Source: Lentisphaeria bacterium UBA1829
GTDB taxonomy: Bacteria > Verrucomicrobiota > Lentisphaeria > Victivallales > UBA1829
Direction of reading: 5' to 3'
Assembly: GCA_002338895.1 (NCBI GenBank)
Contig: DDJH01000243.1
Span: 174 to 5,694 of the forward strand
DNA: 5,521 nucleotides
This document shows, piece after piece, positions 1-5,521 of the stretch; the first letter of the stretch is position 1; every line of letters begins with the position of its first letter. The notes under the pieces are model-generated. The model was not told where the DNA came from. It did no database searches and saw only the letters and a list, made by a program, of their open reading frames with translations. A program made the position numbers and the translations under genes.

Positions 1-310
1 CCGCCGATGCGCCTGCGGAAATCTCCTCTGTCCGCAGCTCCACGCCGGGGAGGACTCCGTCGACCTCCAGTTCGCGTCCGGTCGGGGTCGGGACAAAGCG
101 CATCTCTGTCGTCTCCAGCATGGACGCCAGTTTTTCCGGATCCGGATGCAGCGGATCCAGTCCGCATTTCCGCGCCTTCCACGCCACCGCCCGGTACATG
201 GAGCCCGTGTTCACATATACGCTTCCGGGAATCGCCTCCGCCAGAAGACGGGCGGCGGAACTTTTTCCCGATGCGGCGGGTCCGTCGATTGCAATCACAT
301 TTACAGCCAT
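1..310 (-). CDS. cmk: Cytidylate kinase, N-terminal part (3' end beyond the window)
   Basis: Cytidylate kinase phosphorylates CMP and dCMP to the diphosphates with ATP in the cytosol, feeding CTP and dCTP pools. The ORF is read leftwards from the ATG at 308-310 and is still open at base 1, so about 103 codons are visible, roughly half of a usual ~220-residue enzyme. The protein begins MAVNVIAIDGPAASGKSS, a Walker A loop (GPAASGKS, residues 10-17) at the extreme N-terminus as in bacterial Cmk. Residues 34-42 read NTGSMYRAV, matching the CMP-binding D-[ST]-G-x-x-Y-R motif of the family; T35 and R40 are kept, but the usual Asp is Asn34. The start is supported by a GGGAGGA ribosome site 7 nt upstream and by the family N-terminus. 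It lies 4 bp downstream of the pseudouridine synthase gene and is surely cotranscribed with it. The LID and catalytic C-terminal half cannot be inspected here. Confidence 0.93.
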   Translation of the reverse strand, partial: MAVNVIAIDGPAASGKSSAARLLAEAIPGSVYVNTGSMYRAVAWKARKCGLDPLHPDPEKLASMLETTEMRFVPTPTGRELEVDGVLPGVELRTEEISAGASA

Positions 311-314
311 CTTT

Positions 315-1274
315 TCATCCTCCCTGTTCCTGAATCTGATCCGCATACTGCTGAAAATCCGCCGGGAACGGCGCTTCGAACGAGAGCATCTCCCCCGTAA
401 ACGGATGCGGAAACGACACCTTCCACGCATGAAGCATCTGCCGCGGAGCCGGAATACGTCCGTTTCCACCATACACGGCGTCCCCGATCACCGGCGAGCC
501 GTAATACGACATATGAACCCGGATCTGATGGGTCCTCCCCGTCAGGATCCGCACCTGCAGAAGCGCGGCGGACACCGATCCGATCCGTCCTTTCCGCAGC
601 ACGGTGAACCGGGTCAGCGCCTCTTTCCCGCCCCGCTGCACCACCGCCATTTTCTTCCGGTTGACCGGGTGGCGTCCGATCTGCGTCCGGATCTCCGCCG
701 CCGCCACCTTCGGACAGGGTGCGACGATCGCCGCATACGTTTTCATCACCTTCCGTTCCGCGAACATCCGGCAGAGCCGGTCCATCGCCCGGGCGCTCTT
801 CGCCACCAGCAGACATCCCGACGTATCCTTGTCGAGCCGGTGCACGATTCCCGGACGGGACGGATCGCCGGTCTCCTCGAACTCCTCCGCAATCTCCCGG
901 CTCCGTCCGAGCAGGGCGTTCACGACGGTTCCGGTATAGTTTCCCGCCGCCGGATGAACCACCATTCCCGCAGGTTTGTCGATCACCATCAGCGCCTCGT
1001 CCTCATAGAGAATGTTCAGCGGGATCCGTTCGGGCGTCACATGTTCCGGAGCCGGTTCTTCCGGGATTTCGAAAACGAGTTCATCTCCTTCCGCCACGAC
1101 CGTCCGGGGCACCGTGCAGACCACGCCGTTGAGCGTCATGTTTCCCGATGCGATCGCCCGCTGGATCCGGGTCCGCGAAATTCCGTCCGCGAGCGCGGCC
1201 GCGCACTGGTCCAGACGCATTCCCGTCTGTTCCGGGAGCACTCTTTTCCGAAAGAACTCACTTTCCGGCGGCAT
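315..1274 (-). CDS. rluD: RluD-type 23S rRNA pseudouridine synthase (RluA family)
   Basis: RluA-family enzymes isomerise specific uridines of RNA to pseudouridine; RluD modifies helix 69 of 23S rRNA during ribosome maturation in the cytosol. The 319-residue length is typical of RluC/RluD. An S4-like RNA-binding domain spans about residues 17-70 (TGMRLDQ, then SRTRIQRAIASG). The catalytic domain spans about 88-300: LMVIDKPAGMVVHP (95-108), the catalytic motif HRLDKDTSG (145-153) with nucleophile Asp148, and the binding segment RILTGRTHQIRVHM (242-255), then GDAVYGG and LHAWKVSFPHP. All key motifs are intact. The ATG at 1274 follows a GGAGGTA site at 1280-1286, and the gene overlaps the end of lgt by 17 bp, indicating translational coupling. 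The family assignment is firm; the exact target (RluD rather than RluC or another paralogue) is inferred from the S4 domain and the HRLDKDTSG form of the motif. Confidence 0.93.
   Translation of the reverse strand: MPPESEFFRKRVLPEQTGMRLDQCAAALADGISRTRIQRAIASGNMTLNGVVCTVPRTVVAEGDELVFEIPEEPAPEHVTPERIPLNILYEDEALMVIDKPAGMVVHPAAGNYTGTVVNALLGRSREIAEEFEETGDPSRPGIVHRLDKDTSGCLLVAKSARAMDRLCRMFAERKVMKTYAAIVAPCPKVAAAEIRTQIGRHPVNRKKMAVVQRGGKEALTRFTVLRKGRIGSVSAALLQVRILTGRTHQIRVHMSYYGSPVIGDAVYGGNGRIPAPRQMLHAWKVSFPHPFTGEMLSFEAPFPADFQQYADQIQEQGG
318..324 (-). promoter_or_regulatory. Ribosome binding site of cmk
   Basis: GGGAGGA on the minus strand lies 7 nt before the cmk ATG at 310, inside the last codons of the upstream pseudouridine synthase gene. 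It fixes the cmk start and points to translation from a shared mRNA. Confidence 0.75.
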
Positions 1275-2094
1275 TCCGGTACCTCCACCCCGTGTACCAG
1301 TACAGCAGCGCCGCCGCGGGGAGCATCAGAAACAGCGCCACCGCCTGCGACGGCGTAAAAATTCCGATGTGATCCGTATGATCTCCCCGCAGAAACTCCA
1401 GCGAGAAGCGCATCACGGCGTACGCGACCAGATACACCACTCCGACCCGGCCCGGACACTTCAGTTTCCGGAGCAGCCAGATCAGCAGAATCCCGATCAC
1501 CAGATTGCACAGCGACTCATACAGCTGAACCGGCACAAGCGGCAGGGATTCGGACACCCCCTTGTGAATCCCGGTGTAAATATTCGACGGATTCGACGGA
1601 TAGAACGCCGCGGGGGCCGATCCCGCGGGAAACACCACCGACGGCCAGATGGAGCCGGGCTCCACCGGTCTTCCGAAACAGCACCCCTGCAGAAAGCAGC
1701 CGATCCGTCCGAAAACGTGTCCGAACGCCACCGCCGGAGCATAGATGTCCAGCACCTTGAGCATCTGGAGTTTTTTCCACCGGCAGTACAGAATCACCAC
1801 GATCAGAGCGATGATGAATCCGCCGTAAAAGACGAGTCCCCCCTTGTCGATCCGGATGATGTCGAGCGGATTGCCGCGGAACTGCTGATGGAACTGCACC
1901 ACATAGAACAGGCGCGCGCCGAACACGCCGCCGAAAATTGCAATCAACGCCAGATCGAACACGTTGTCCGCAGTGATTCCCGCGCGTTTCCGCTCCACCA
2001 GAAGCGTGCTCATTGCGACAAAAAATGCCAGAGCCACAAAAACTCCGTACCAGTGAATGGAGAGTTTTCCTATTGTAAATGCGATCTCGTGCAT
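1258..2094 (-). CDS. lgt: Prolipoprotein diacylglyceryl transferase
   Basis: Lgt transfers a diacylglyceryl group from phosphatidylglycerol to the lipobox cysteine of prolipoproteins, the first step of lipoprotein maturation at the inner membrane. The 278-residue protein begins MHEIAFTIGKLSIHWYG, the normal Lgt N-terminus, and has several hydrophobic helices (about 12-32, 46-66, 88-104, 115-135, 195-209, 216-234, 248-267). The Lgt signature is at residues 129-141, GRIGCFLQGCCFG, matching G-R-x-G-N-F-x-N-x-E-x-x-G with Cys and Gln substitutions. The conserved segments FGARLFYVV (58-66), VQLYES (189-194) and SLEFLRGD (231-238, Arg236) are present. The His of E. coli Lgt in the S-F-H-G-G segment is Tyr90 (VFYGG), a variant I believe is common outside Proteobacteria. 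The ATG at 2094 has only a weak GGAAG site (2100-2104) 5 nt upstream, but the N-terminus fits the family. It is the first gene of the lgt-rluD-cmk transcript and is divergent from dedA. Confidence 0.97.
   Translation of the reverse strand: MHEIAFTIGKLSIHWYGVFVALAFFVAMSTLLVERKRAGITADNVFDLALIAIFGGVFGARLFYVVQFHQQFRGNPLDIIRIDKGGLVFYGGFIIALIVVILYCRWKKLQMLKVLDIYAPAVAFGHVFGRIGCFLQGCCFGRPVEPGSIWPSVVFPAGSAPAAFYPSNPSNIYTGIHKGVSESLPLVPVQLYESLCNLVIGILLIWLLRKLKCPGRVGVVYLVAYAVMRFSLEFLRGDHTDHIGIFTPSQAVALFLMLPAAALLYWYTGWRYRNAAGK
1280..1286 (-). promoter_or_regulatory. Ribosome binding site of rluD inside lgt
   Basis: GGAGGTA on the minus strand lies 5 nt before the ATG at 1274 and inside the lgt coding region. 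It decides the rluD start and implies that the 17-bp overlap with lgt is genuine. Confidence 0.75.
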
Positions 2095-2134
2095 GGGTTC
2101 TTCCGTTCTTTCATTATTTTTTCGTCATACAAAG

Positions 2135-2162
2135 TGGACTTTTCCGAAAGTCGCTGTACTTT
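2135..2162 (+). promoter_or_regulatory. Candidate sigma-70 promoter of dedA
   Basis: TGGACT (2135-2140) as -35 and TACTTT (2157-2162) as -10 are separated by 16 bp, about 45 bp before the dedA start codon. Both elements match the consensus only partly, so the call rests mainly on position and on AT-rich composition. Confidence 0.3.
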
Positions 2163-2186
2163 ACACCATCAAACAACAAAACGCAA
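2158..2186 (-). promoter_or_regulatory. Candidate sigma-70 promoter of the lgt-rluD-cmk operon
   Basis: On the minus strand, TTGCGT (2181-2186) and TAAAGT (2158-2163) are spaced by 17 bp, about 64 bp before the lgt ATG. Its -10 coincides almost exactly with that proposed for dedA on the other strand, which would make this a bidirectional promoter with a shared -10. The match to consensus is weak. Confidence 0.27.
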
Positions 2187-2191
2187 CAGTC

Positions 2192-2197
2192 AGGGAG
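2192..2197 (+). promoter_or_regulatory. Ribosome binding site of dedA
   Basis: AGGGAG lies 9 nt before the ATG at 2207. It selects this ATG over the in-frame upstream ATGs at 2057 and 2093, which fall inside lgt on the opposite strand. Confidence 0.75.
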
Positions 2198-2206
2198 AGA
2201 TTTTTT

Positions 2207-2878
2207 ATGACGGAAACCATTGCCGCCCATCTGGACGCCATCACCCAGTATGCCCCGATGTGGGGCTTCCTTCTGATCTTCATTTTCATGACGATTGAAA
2301 GCTCCTTCATCCCCTTCCCGAGCGAAGTGGTGATGATTCCGGCCGGCTTTCTGGCCTTCAAGCATCAGCTGACGACGGGCAATCCGTGGATCGACTCCGC
2401 CATTGCGATTCTGGTCGGAATCGCCGGGTCGCTTGCCGGAGCCTACATCAACTACTATCTGGCGCTGAAGCTCGGAAGGACCTTCCTCCACCGGTACGGG
2501 AAATACTTTTTCCTGAAGGAGGAGACTCTGGACCGGGCGGAGGAAATCTTCCGGGAATACGGGGAACTGGCGACGTTTGTCTGCCGTCTTCTTCCCGCGA
2601 TCCGTCAGCTGATCTCGATCCCCGCCGGACTGGCCCGGATGAATCTGAAGAGTTTCACATTCTACACCGGTCTCGGTGCGGGAATCTGGATTCTGATCCT
2701 GACGGCGATCGGCGCCTATTTTGGCCATCTGACACAGGATATGACCTATGTGCAGATGATCGAACAGGGGAAGGAGCTGATCGCGAAAAACTACGGATGG
2801 ATCCTGCTGGGACTGGTGCTCTTCGTGATCGCCTACCTTTACGTTCACCGCAAAGTGATGACGCGGAAGAAGGCCTGA
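2207..2878 (+). CDS. DedA-family inner membrane protein
   Basis: DedA (SNARE-associated/VTT) proteins are polytopic membrane proteins. Characterised members translocate undecaprenyl phosphate or phosphatidylethanolamine and support envelope integrity and membrane energetics. This 223-residue protein has the family length and hallmarks: after a first hydrophobic segment (18-30), E31-x4-P36-x-P38-x-E40 within ESSFIPFPSE, then MIPAG; a hydrophobic segment at 64-87; an amphipathic stretch to about 118; the signature FVCRLLPAIRQ (124-134) with Arg127, Pro130 and Arg133, followed by IPAGLARM (138-145); and hydrophobic helices at about 154-173 and 196-213 before a basic tail. The acidic and arginine residues considered essential in the family are present. 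The ATG at 2207 is chosen because of its ribosome site and because upstream in-frame codons overlap lgt. It stands alone as a transcript between a divergent promoter and a terminator. The substrate cannot be decided from sequence. Confidence 0.93.
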   Translation: MTETIAAHLDAITQYAPMWGFLLIFIFMTIESSFIPFPSEVVMIPAGFLAFKHQLTTGNPWIDSAIAILVGIAGSLAGAYINYYLALKLGRTFLHRYGKYFFLKEETLDRAEEIFREYGELATFVCRLLPAIRQLISIPAGLARMNLKSFTFYTGLGAGIWILILTAIGAYFGHLTQDMTYVQMIEQGKELIAKNYGWILLGLVLFVIAYLYVHRKVMTRKKA

Positions 2879-2910
2879 TCCGCCGGATGACTGCTCCGAT
2901 CCGGGAGCGA

Positions 2911-2953
2911 AACAGAAAAACGCCGTCCTGAAAAGACGGCGTTTTCTGTTTTT
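2911..2953. terminator. Bidirectional Rho-independent terminator between dedA and the helicase gene
   Basis: The left arm 2911-2927 (AACAGAAAAACGCCGTC) pairs with 2935-2950 (GACGGCGTTTTCTGTT) over 16 bp with one bulged A, around the 7-nt loop CTGAAAA (2928-2934). On the plus strand the GC-rich core is followed by TTTTCTG and then TTTTT at 2949-2953, starting 32 bp after the dedA stop. On the minus strand the core is followed by TTTTTCTGTTT, so the same hairpin can end the helicase transcript, whose stop codon is at 2985-2987. Confidence 0.9.
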
Positions 2954-2984
2954 AACATGGAATGAAGAAGCGGAAGAAGTTCTT

Positions 2985-5063
2985 TTACCAGGTATCGTAT
3001 TCGTCTTCCGGTTCCTGGTCGAGGAGTTCGAAAATTTTTTCGAAGGCCTGACGTTTCACTTCATCGCTGGCTTCGTTGCGGAAGTTCTCCGGGACGTCGC
3101 TGTCAACGATCTCCGGCGGAAGATCCTTCAGGAACACCGACGGGAACTGCCGCGCGAACTCCCGGAACTTGAACCGTTCGCCCGCATAGGTGATATAGAG
3201 CAGTTCCCGCGCGCGGGTGATCGCCACATAGAAGAGTCTGCGCTCCTCGTCGAGACTGTTTTCCCGGATCGCGCGTTCGTGCGGGAAGAGGTTGTGCTCC
3301 ATGCCGACAATAAAGACGCAGGGCCACTCCAGCCCCTTGGCGGCATGCACGGTGGACATGACCGGCGCATCGGATTCCTCTTCCTCCCCGGTCCGGTCGT
3401 TTTCGTCCATCAGCGAGTAGTTTTCAATGAATTCGGTCAGCGAGGGACGGCGCTGATGCTCGTCCAGGAACGTGAATTCAAACTGCCCGATGTAGCTGAT
3501 GAATTCCAGAACGTTTTCGAGCCGTTTTTCGGCATCTTCGCGGTCTTTGTAGATCCGCTGGAGACCATGGAGATAGCCGACCTCGTCGAGATACTCCCGG
3601 ACCGTTCCGGCCAGAGAGGAGGACTCCTCGAAATTCTTCCGGAACGCGGCGATGGTCCCGGCGAGATTGCGGGCACCGGAGGCCGCGGCCGAAGAGACCG
3701 AATCCAGGAATTCCGATGATCCCAGCAGCTCCGCCAGAGGCTTCTGGAGGGAGGTTTTCTGGAGATCGCGGAGTTTCAGGACCGCCTTGTCGCCGATGCC
3801 GCGTGGAGGGATCCCGAGGATCCGCAGCAGACTCTGGTCGTCGCGGGGATTGACAATCAGTTTGAGATAGGCGGCGGCGTCCTTGACCTCTTTCCGCTGG
3901 AAGAACTCCTGTCCGCCGACAATGTGCGGACGGATTCCGTAGCGCCGGAAATGCTGTTCGAAGGTCCGGGAAAGATGGTTGGAACGGTAGAGGATGGCGC
4001 AGTCGCGGTAATTGTATTCGCCGCGGGCGACGAGGTTGCAGATCGTGTTGACGACGAACTCCGCTTCCGCCTCCCCGTCCTTCGCCTGCACGAGCCGGAT
4101 ATTCTCTCCGTGACCTTTGGCGGACCAGAGGTTCTTGTCGTAACGGCTTCCGTTCCTCGAGATGACGGCGTTGGCGACGTCGAGAATCTTGTTGGTGGAG
4201 CGGTAGTTCTGCTCCAGTTTGATGGTTTTCGCGCCGGGGAAGAGTTTGGGGAAGTCCAGGATGTTGGAAACGTCGGCTCCGCGCCAGGCGTAGATGCTCT
4301 GATCGTCGTCGCCGACCACGCAGAGATTCATGCGGTCGCCGGCGAGAAGACGGAGAATGCGGAACTGGGCGGCGTTCGTGTCCTGATACTCGTCCACCAG
4401 GAGATAGCGGTAGATGTCGCGGTAATGTTCGAGCGTATCCGGATGCTGTTCGAAGATGCGGAGGGTCAGCAGGAGCATGTCGTCGAAATCGACGACGTTC
4501 TGCAGTTCCAGCAGTTTCTGGTAGCGGTCGTAGATTTCCGCCAGACGCATCCGGGCGGGATAGTTGAGCTTGGCGTCCTGATAGGCCTCTTCGGGGTCGA
4601 GCATGCGGTTTTTCGCCTGGGAGATGAAGCTGGCGGCCTCGTCGGTGGGGGCGTCGTCCTTGGAATATCCGAGTTCGGCGGCGGCCTGACGGAGAATGCT
4701 TTTCTGGTCGCTGTCGTCGGCGATGCTGAAGCTGGCGTTGAAGTGTCCGGCGAGGTGGATGTCGCGCCGGAGCACGCGGGCGCAGAAGGAGTGAAAGGTC
4801 CCGAGCGTCACTTTGCGCGCCTCTTCCACGGGAACGATCTTGTTGAGACGCTCCCGCATCTCCCGGGCGGCCTTGTTGGTGAACGTCACTCCGAGAATCG
4901 ACGACGGCAGAACGCCGCTTTCGATCATGAAGGCGATCCGGCTTGTGATTACGCTCGTCTTTCCGGTTCCGGCCCCGGCGAGGACCAGAAGCGGCCCCTC
5001 AATGGTGGTCGCGGCCTCGCGCTGGGGCGCGTTGAGTCTGTCCAGAGGAGATCCCATCGGCAC
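2985..5063 (-). CDS. UvrD/PcrA/Rep-type superfamily 1 DNA helicase
   Basis: This is an ATP-dependent 3'-5' DNA helicase of the UvrD/PcrA/Rep group, acting in the cytosol in excision repair, replication restart and recombination control. All SF1A motifs are present in order in 692 residues: Q motif LNAPQ (10-14), motif I AGAGTGKT (29-36), Ia VTFTNKAA (59-66), Ib LGTFHSF (87-93), II LVDEYQDTN (222-230), III VVGDDDQSIYAWRGA (249-263), IV EQNYRS (284-289), V STVHAAKGLEW (570-580) and VI RRLFYVAITRAR (608-619). It should be catalytically intact. After about residue 650 there is only an acidic tail ending EPEDEYDTW; I see no Tudor-like domain of the kind found at the end of UvrD and PcrA, so the size and end resemble Rep. 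The start is GTG at 5063, directly abutting the upstream TAA; an in-frame ATG at 5057 is an alternative, and neither has a strong ribosome site. Which of uvrD, pcrA or rep applies cannot be settled here. Confidence 0.96.
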   Translation of the reverse strand: MPMGSPLDRLNAPQREAATTIEGPLLVLAGAGTGKTSVITSRIAFMIESGVLPSSILGVTFTNKAAREMRERLNKIVPVEEARKVTLGTFHSFCARVLRRDIHLAGHFNASFSIADDSDQKSILRQAAAELGYSKDDAPTDEAASFISQAKNRMLDPEEAYQDAKLNYPARMRLAEIYDRYQKLLELQNVVDFDDMLLLTLRIFEQHPDTLEHYRDIYRYLLVDEYQDTNAAQFRILRLLAGDRMNLCVVGDDDQSIYAWRGADVSNILDFPKLFPGAKTIKLEQNYRSTNKILDVANAVISRNGSRYDKNLWSAKGHGENIRLVQAKDGEAEAEFVVNTICNLVARGEYNYRDCAILYRSNHLSRTFEQHFRRYGIRPHIVGGQEFFQRKEVKDAAAYLKLIVNPRDDQSLLRILGIPPRGIGDKAVLKLRDLQKTSLQKPLAELLGSSEFLDSVSSAAASGARNLAGTIAAFRKNFEESSSLAGTVREYLDEVGYLHGLQRIYKDREDAEKRLENVLEFISYIGQFEFTFLDEHQRRPSLTEFIENYSLMDENDRTGEEEESDAPVMSTVHAAKGLEWPCVFIVGMEHNLFPHERAIRENSLDEERRLFYVAITRARELLYITYAGERFKFREFARQFPSVFLKDLPPEIVDSDVPENFRNEASDEVKRQAFEKIFELLDQEPEDEYDTW

Positions 5064-5521
5064 TTACGCGTCTTTGACAGCCAGATGGTATCCTTCGCCG
5101 GTCCAGACCGCCGCCGCGGAGCAGACCGGATTCTCGAAATCGGCAAACACTCCCTGTCCGATCACATACGAGCAGGCGCAGTTTCCGCAGGCGGCGTCGA
5201 ACTCCGCATCCACCTGATCCGGCGACGGCGTGTTCCGTTCGTATGTCGAAAGATAGCGGAGCTTTCCCGGTTCCAGCTTGAACACGGTCACCAGCACCGC
5301 GTCCTTCCGGACGATTCCGAGCGCGCCCTGCCCTTTTTCCGCATCGACCGCCGCCGCGATCCGCGGAGTATCCAGTGAATCATGTTCATAATCCATCGCC
5401 AGAAGCGAAAGCGTGAAGGCGTCGCGCAGGTTCATTCCCGCCATCAGCTTCTCCACGATCGGATCGGTATGGGATCCGTTGGTCGCCACGGCGGTTGCGC
5501 CGCAGAGCCGCAGGCAGTTGT
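5064..5521 (-). CDS. purO: PurO-like IMP cyclohydrolase (5' end beyond the window)
   Basis: PurO-type enzymes close the ring of FAICAR to give IMP, the last step of de novo purine synthesis, using an Ntn-hydrolase-like fold unrelated to the cyclohydrolase domain of PurH. The reading frame is open to the right edge. A GTG at 5489 could be mistaken for the start, but about ten in-frame codons before it (NCLRLCGATA) continue the family pattern, so the gene is truncated by the window. About 151 residues are visible of a protein that in archaea is about 200. The recognisable sequence from memory of archaeal PurO is N-G-S-H-T-D (5463-5480), RDAF..SLLAMDYEHD, TPRIAA, a GIV block, and near the C-terminus DFENPVCSAAAVW. 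These correspond to NGSHTDFIAEKI, LLALDYEKD, TPRIAAVL and EFEHPVACAVAA in the methanogen enzyme. A cysteine cluster CGNCAC (5172-5189) lies where the archaeal enzyme has none that I recall. It is immediately followed by the helicase gene. The family call is confident; enzymatic activity is inferred. Confidence 0.82.
   Translation of the reverse strand, partial: NCLRLCGATAVATNGSHTDPIVEKLMAGMNLRDAFTLSLLAMDYEHDSLDTPRIAAAVDAEKGQGALGIVRKDAVLVTVFKLEPGKLRYLSTYERNTPSPDQVDAEFDAACGNCACSYVIGQGVFADFENPVCSAAAVWTGEGYHLAVKDA

Larger units (their letters stand above)
2095..2206. promoter_or_regulatory. Divergent lgt / dedA intergenic regulatory region
   Basis: This 112-bp gap is clearly more AT-rich than the flanking genes and must carry the promoters of both divergent units. 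It holds nested short repeats. AAAGT occurs at 2131-2135 and 2147-2151, and its complement ACTTT at 2138-2142 and 2158-2162. Within these, GACTTT (2137-2142) and AAAGTC (2147-2152) form a perfect 6-bp inverted repeat around a TCCG loop. The arms sit between and over the candidate -35 and -10 elements, so they could be an operator; this is inference. No riboswitch or leader gene was recognised. Confidence 0.6.

Noticed and set aside
120..1358. 412-codon open frame on the plus strand opposite cmk and rluD
   Set aside because: It is an Arg/His/Pro-rich shadow of intact minus-strand genes, with no ribosome site or family resemblance.
2057..2206. Upstream in-frame extension of dedA from ATG 2057
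   Set aside because: It would run through the start of lgt and the whole promoter region. The strong ribosome site before ATG 2207 and the family N-terminus favour the shorter form.
1012..2298. 428-codon plus-strand frame crossing rluD, lgt and the intergenic region into dedA
   Set aside because: It is antisense to lgt and overlaps the start of dedA in another frame; its composition is non-protein-like.
2911..2953. Possible small RNA or repeat element at the dedA-helicase boundary
   Set aside because: The stem-loop with flanking T-runs between convergent genes is fully explained as a bidirectional terminator.
3924..5378. 484-codon open frame on the plus strand opposite the helicase and the PurO-like gene
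   Set aside because: It is antisense to two clear protein genes, has a hydrophobic/acidic repetitive composition typical of a mirror frame in GC-rich DNA, and shows no recognisable domain.
5487..5489. GTG 5489 as the true start of the PurO-like gene
   Set aside because: The frame stays open to the right edge and the upstream residues continue the family alignment, while the product from this GTG would lack the N-terminal quarter of the enzyme.
1..5521. Search for CRISPR arrays, tRNA or rRNA genes, insertion sequences and phage or defence genes
   Set aside because: No regularly spaced repeats, cloverleaf structures, transposase motifs or terminal inverted repeats were seen; coding genes fill all but two gaps of about 110 bp.

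Overview
The window shows an ordinary, densely packed bacterial chromosome segment with GC in the high 50s (%) by eye. It holds six protein genes, no RNA genes and no mobile elements. Two short intergenic gaps (about 110 bp each) carry a divergent promoter region and a bidirectional terminator. The source is a bacterium that lipidates lipoproteins (Lgt). The cysteine-rich Lgt signature and an archaeal-type PurO-like IMP cyclohydrolase would fit an anaerobe such as a member of the PVC group (Lentisphaerota/Verrucomicrobiota-like), but this is a weak inference from sequence style alone.

Left block (1-2094, minus strand): three tightly coupled genes read leftwards in the order lgt (prolipoprotein diacylglyceryl transferase), an RluD-type 23S rRNA pseudouridine synthase, then cmk (cytidylate kinase, cut by the left edge). 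lgt and rluD overlap by 17 bp and rluD and cmk are 4 bp apart. Each downstream ribosome binding site lies inside the preceding gene, so this is almost certainly one transcript.

Middle (2095-2984): the intergenic region 2095-2206 separates lgt from a divergent plus-strand DedA-family membrane protein gene and contains a nest of small inverted repeats overlapping putative promoters. The dedA gene ends at 2878. A strong stem-loop at 2911-2953 then terminates it and probably also the helicase transcript coming from the right.

Right block (2985-5521, minus strand): a PurO-like IMP cyclohydrolase gene, whose 5' end lies beyond the right edge, is followed with no gap (TAA directly abutting GTG) by a 692-aa UvrD/PcrA/Rep-type superfamily 1 helicase that appears to lack the usual C-terminal Tudor-like domain.

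Functionally the genes are housekeeping: envelope (Lgt, DedA), ribosome modification (RluD), nucleotide metabolism (Cmk, PurO-like) and DNA repair/replication (helicase). I found no convincing undescribed system. The points most worth a second look are the bacterial PurO-like enzyme and its coupling to the helicase, the helicase C-terminus, and the repeat-rich divergent promoter.
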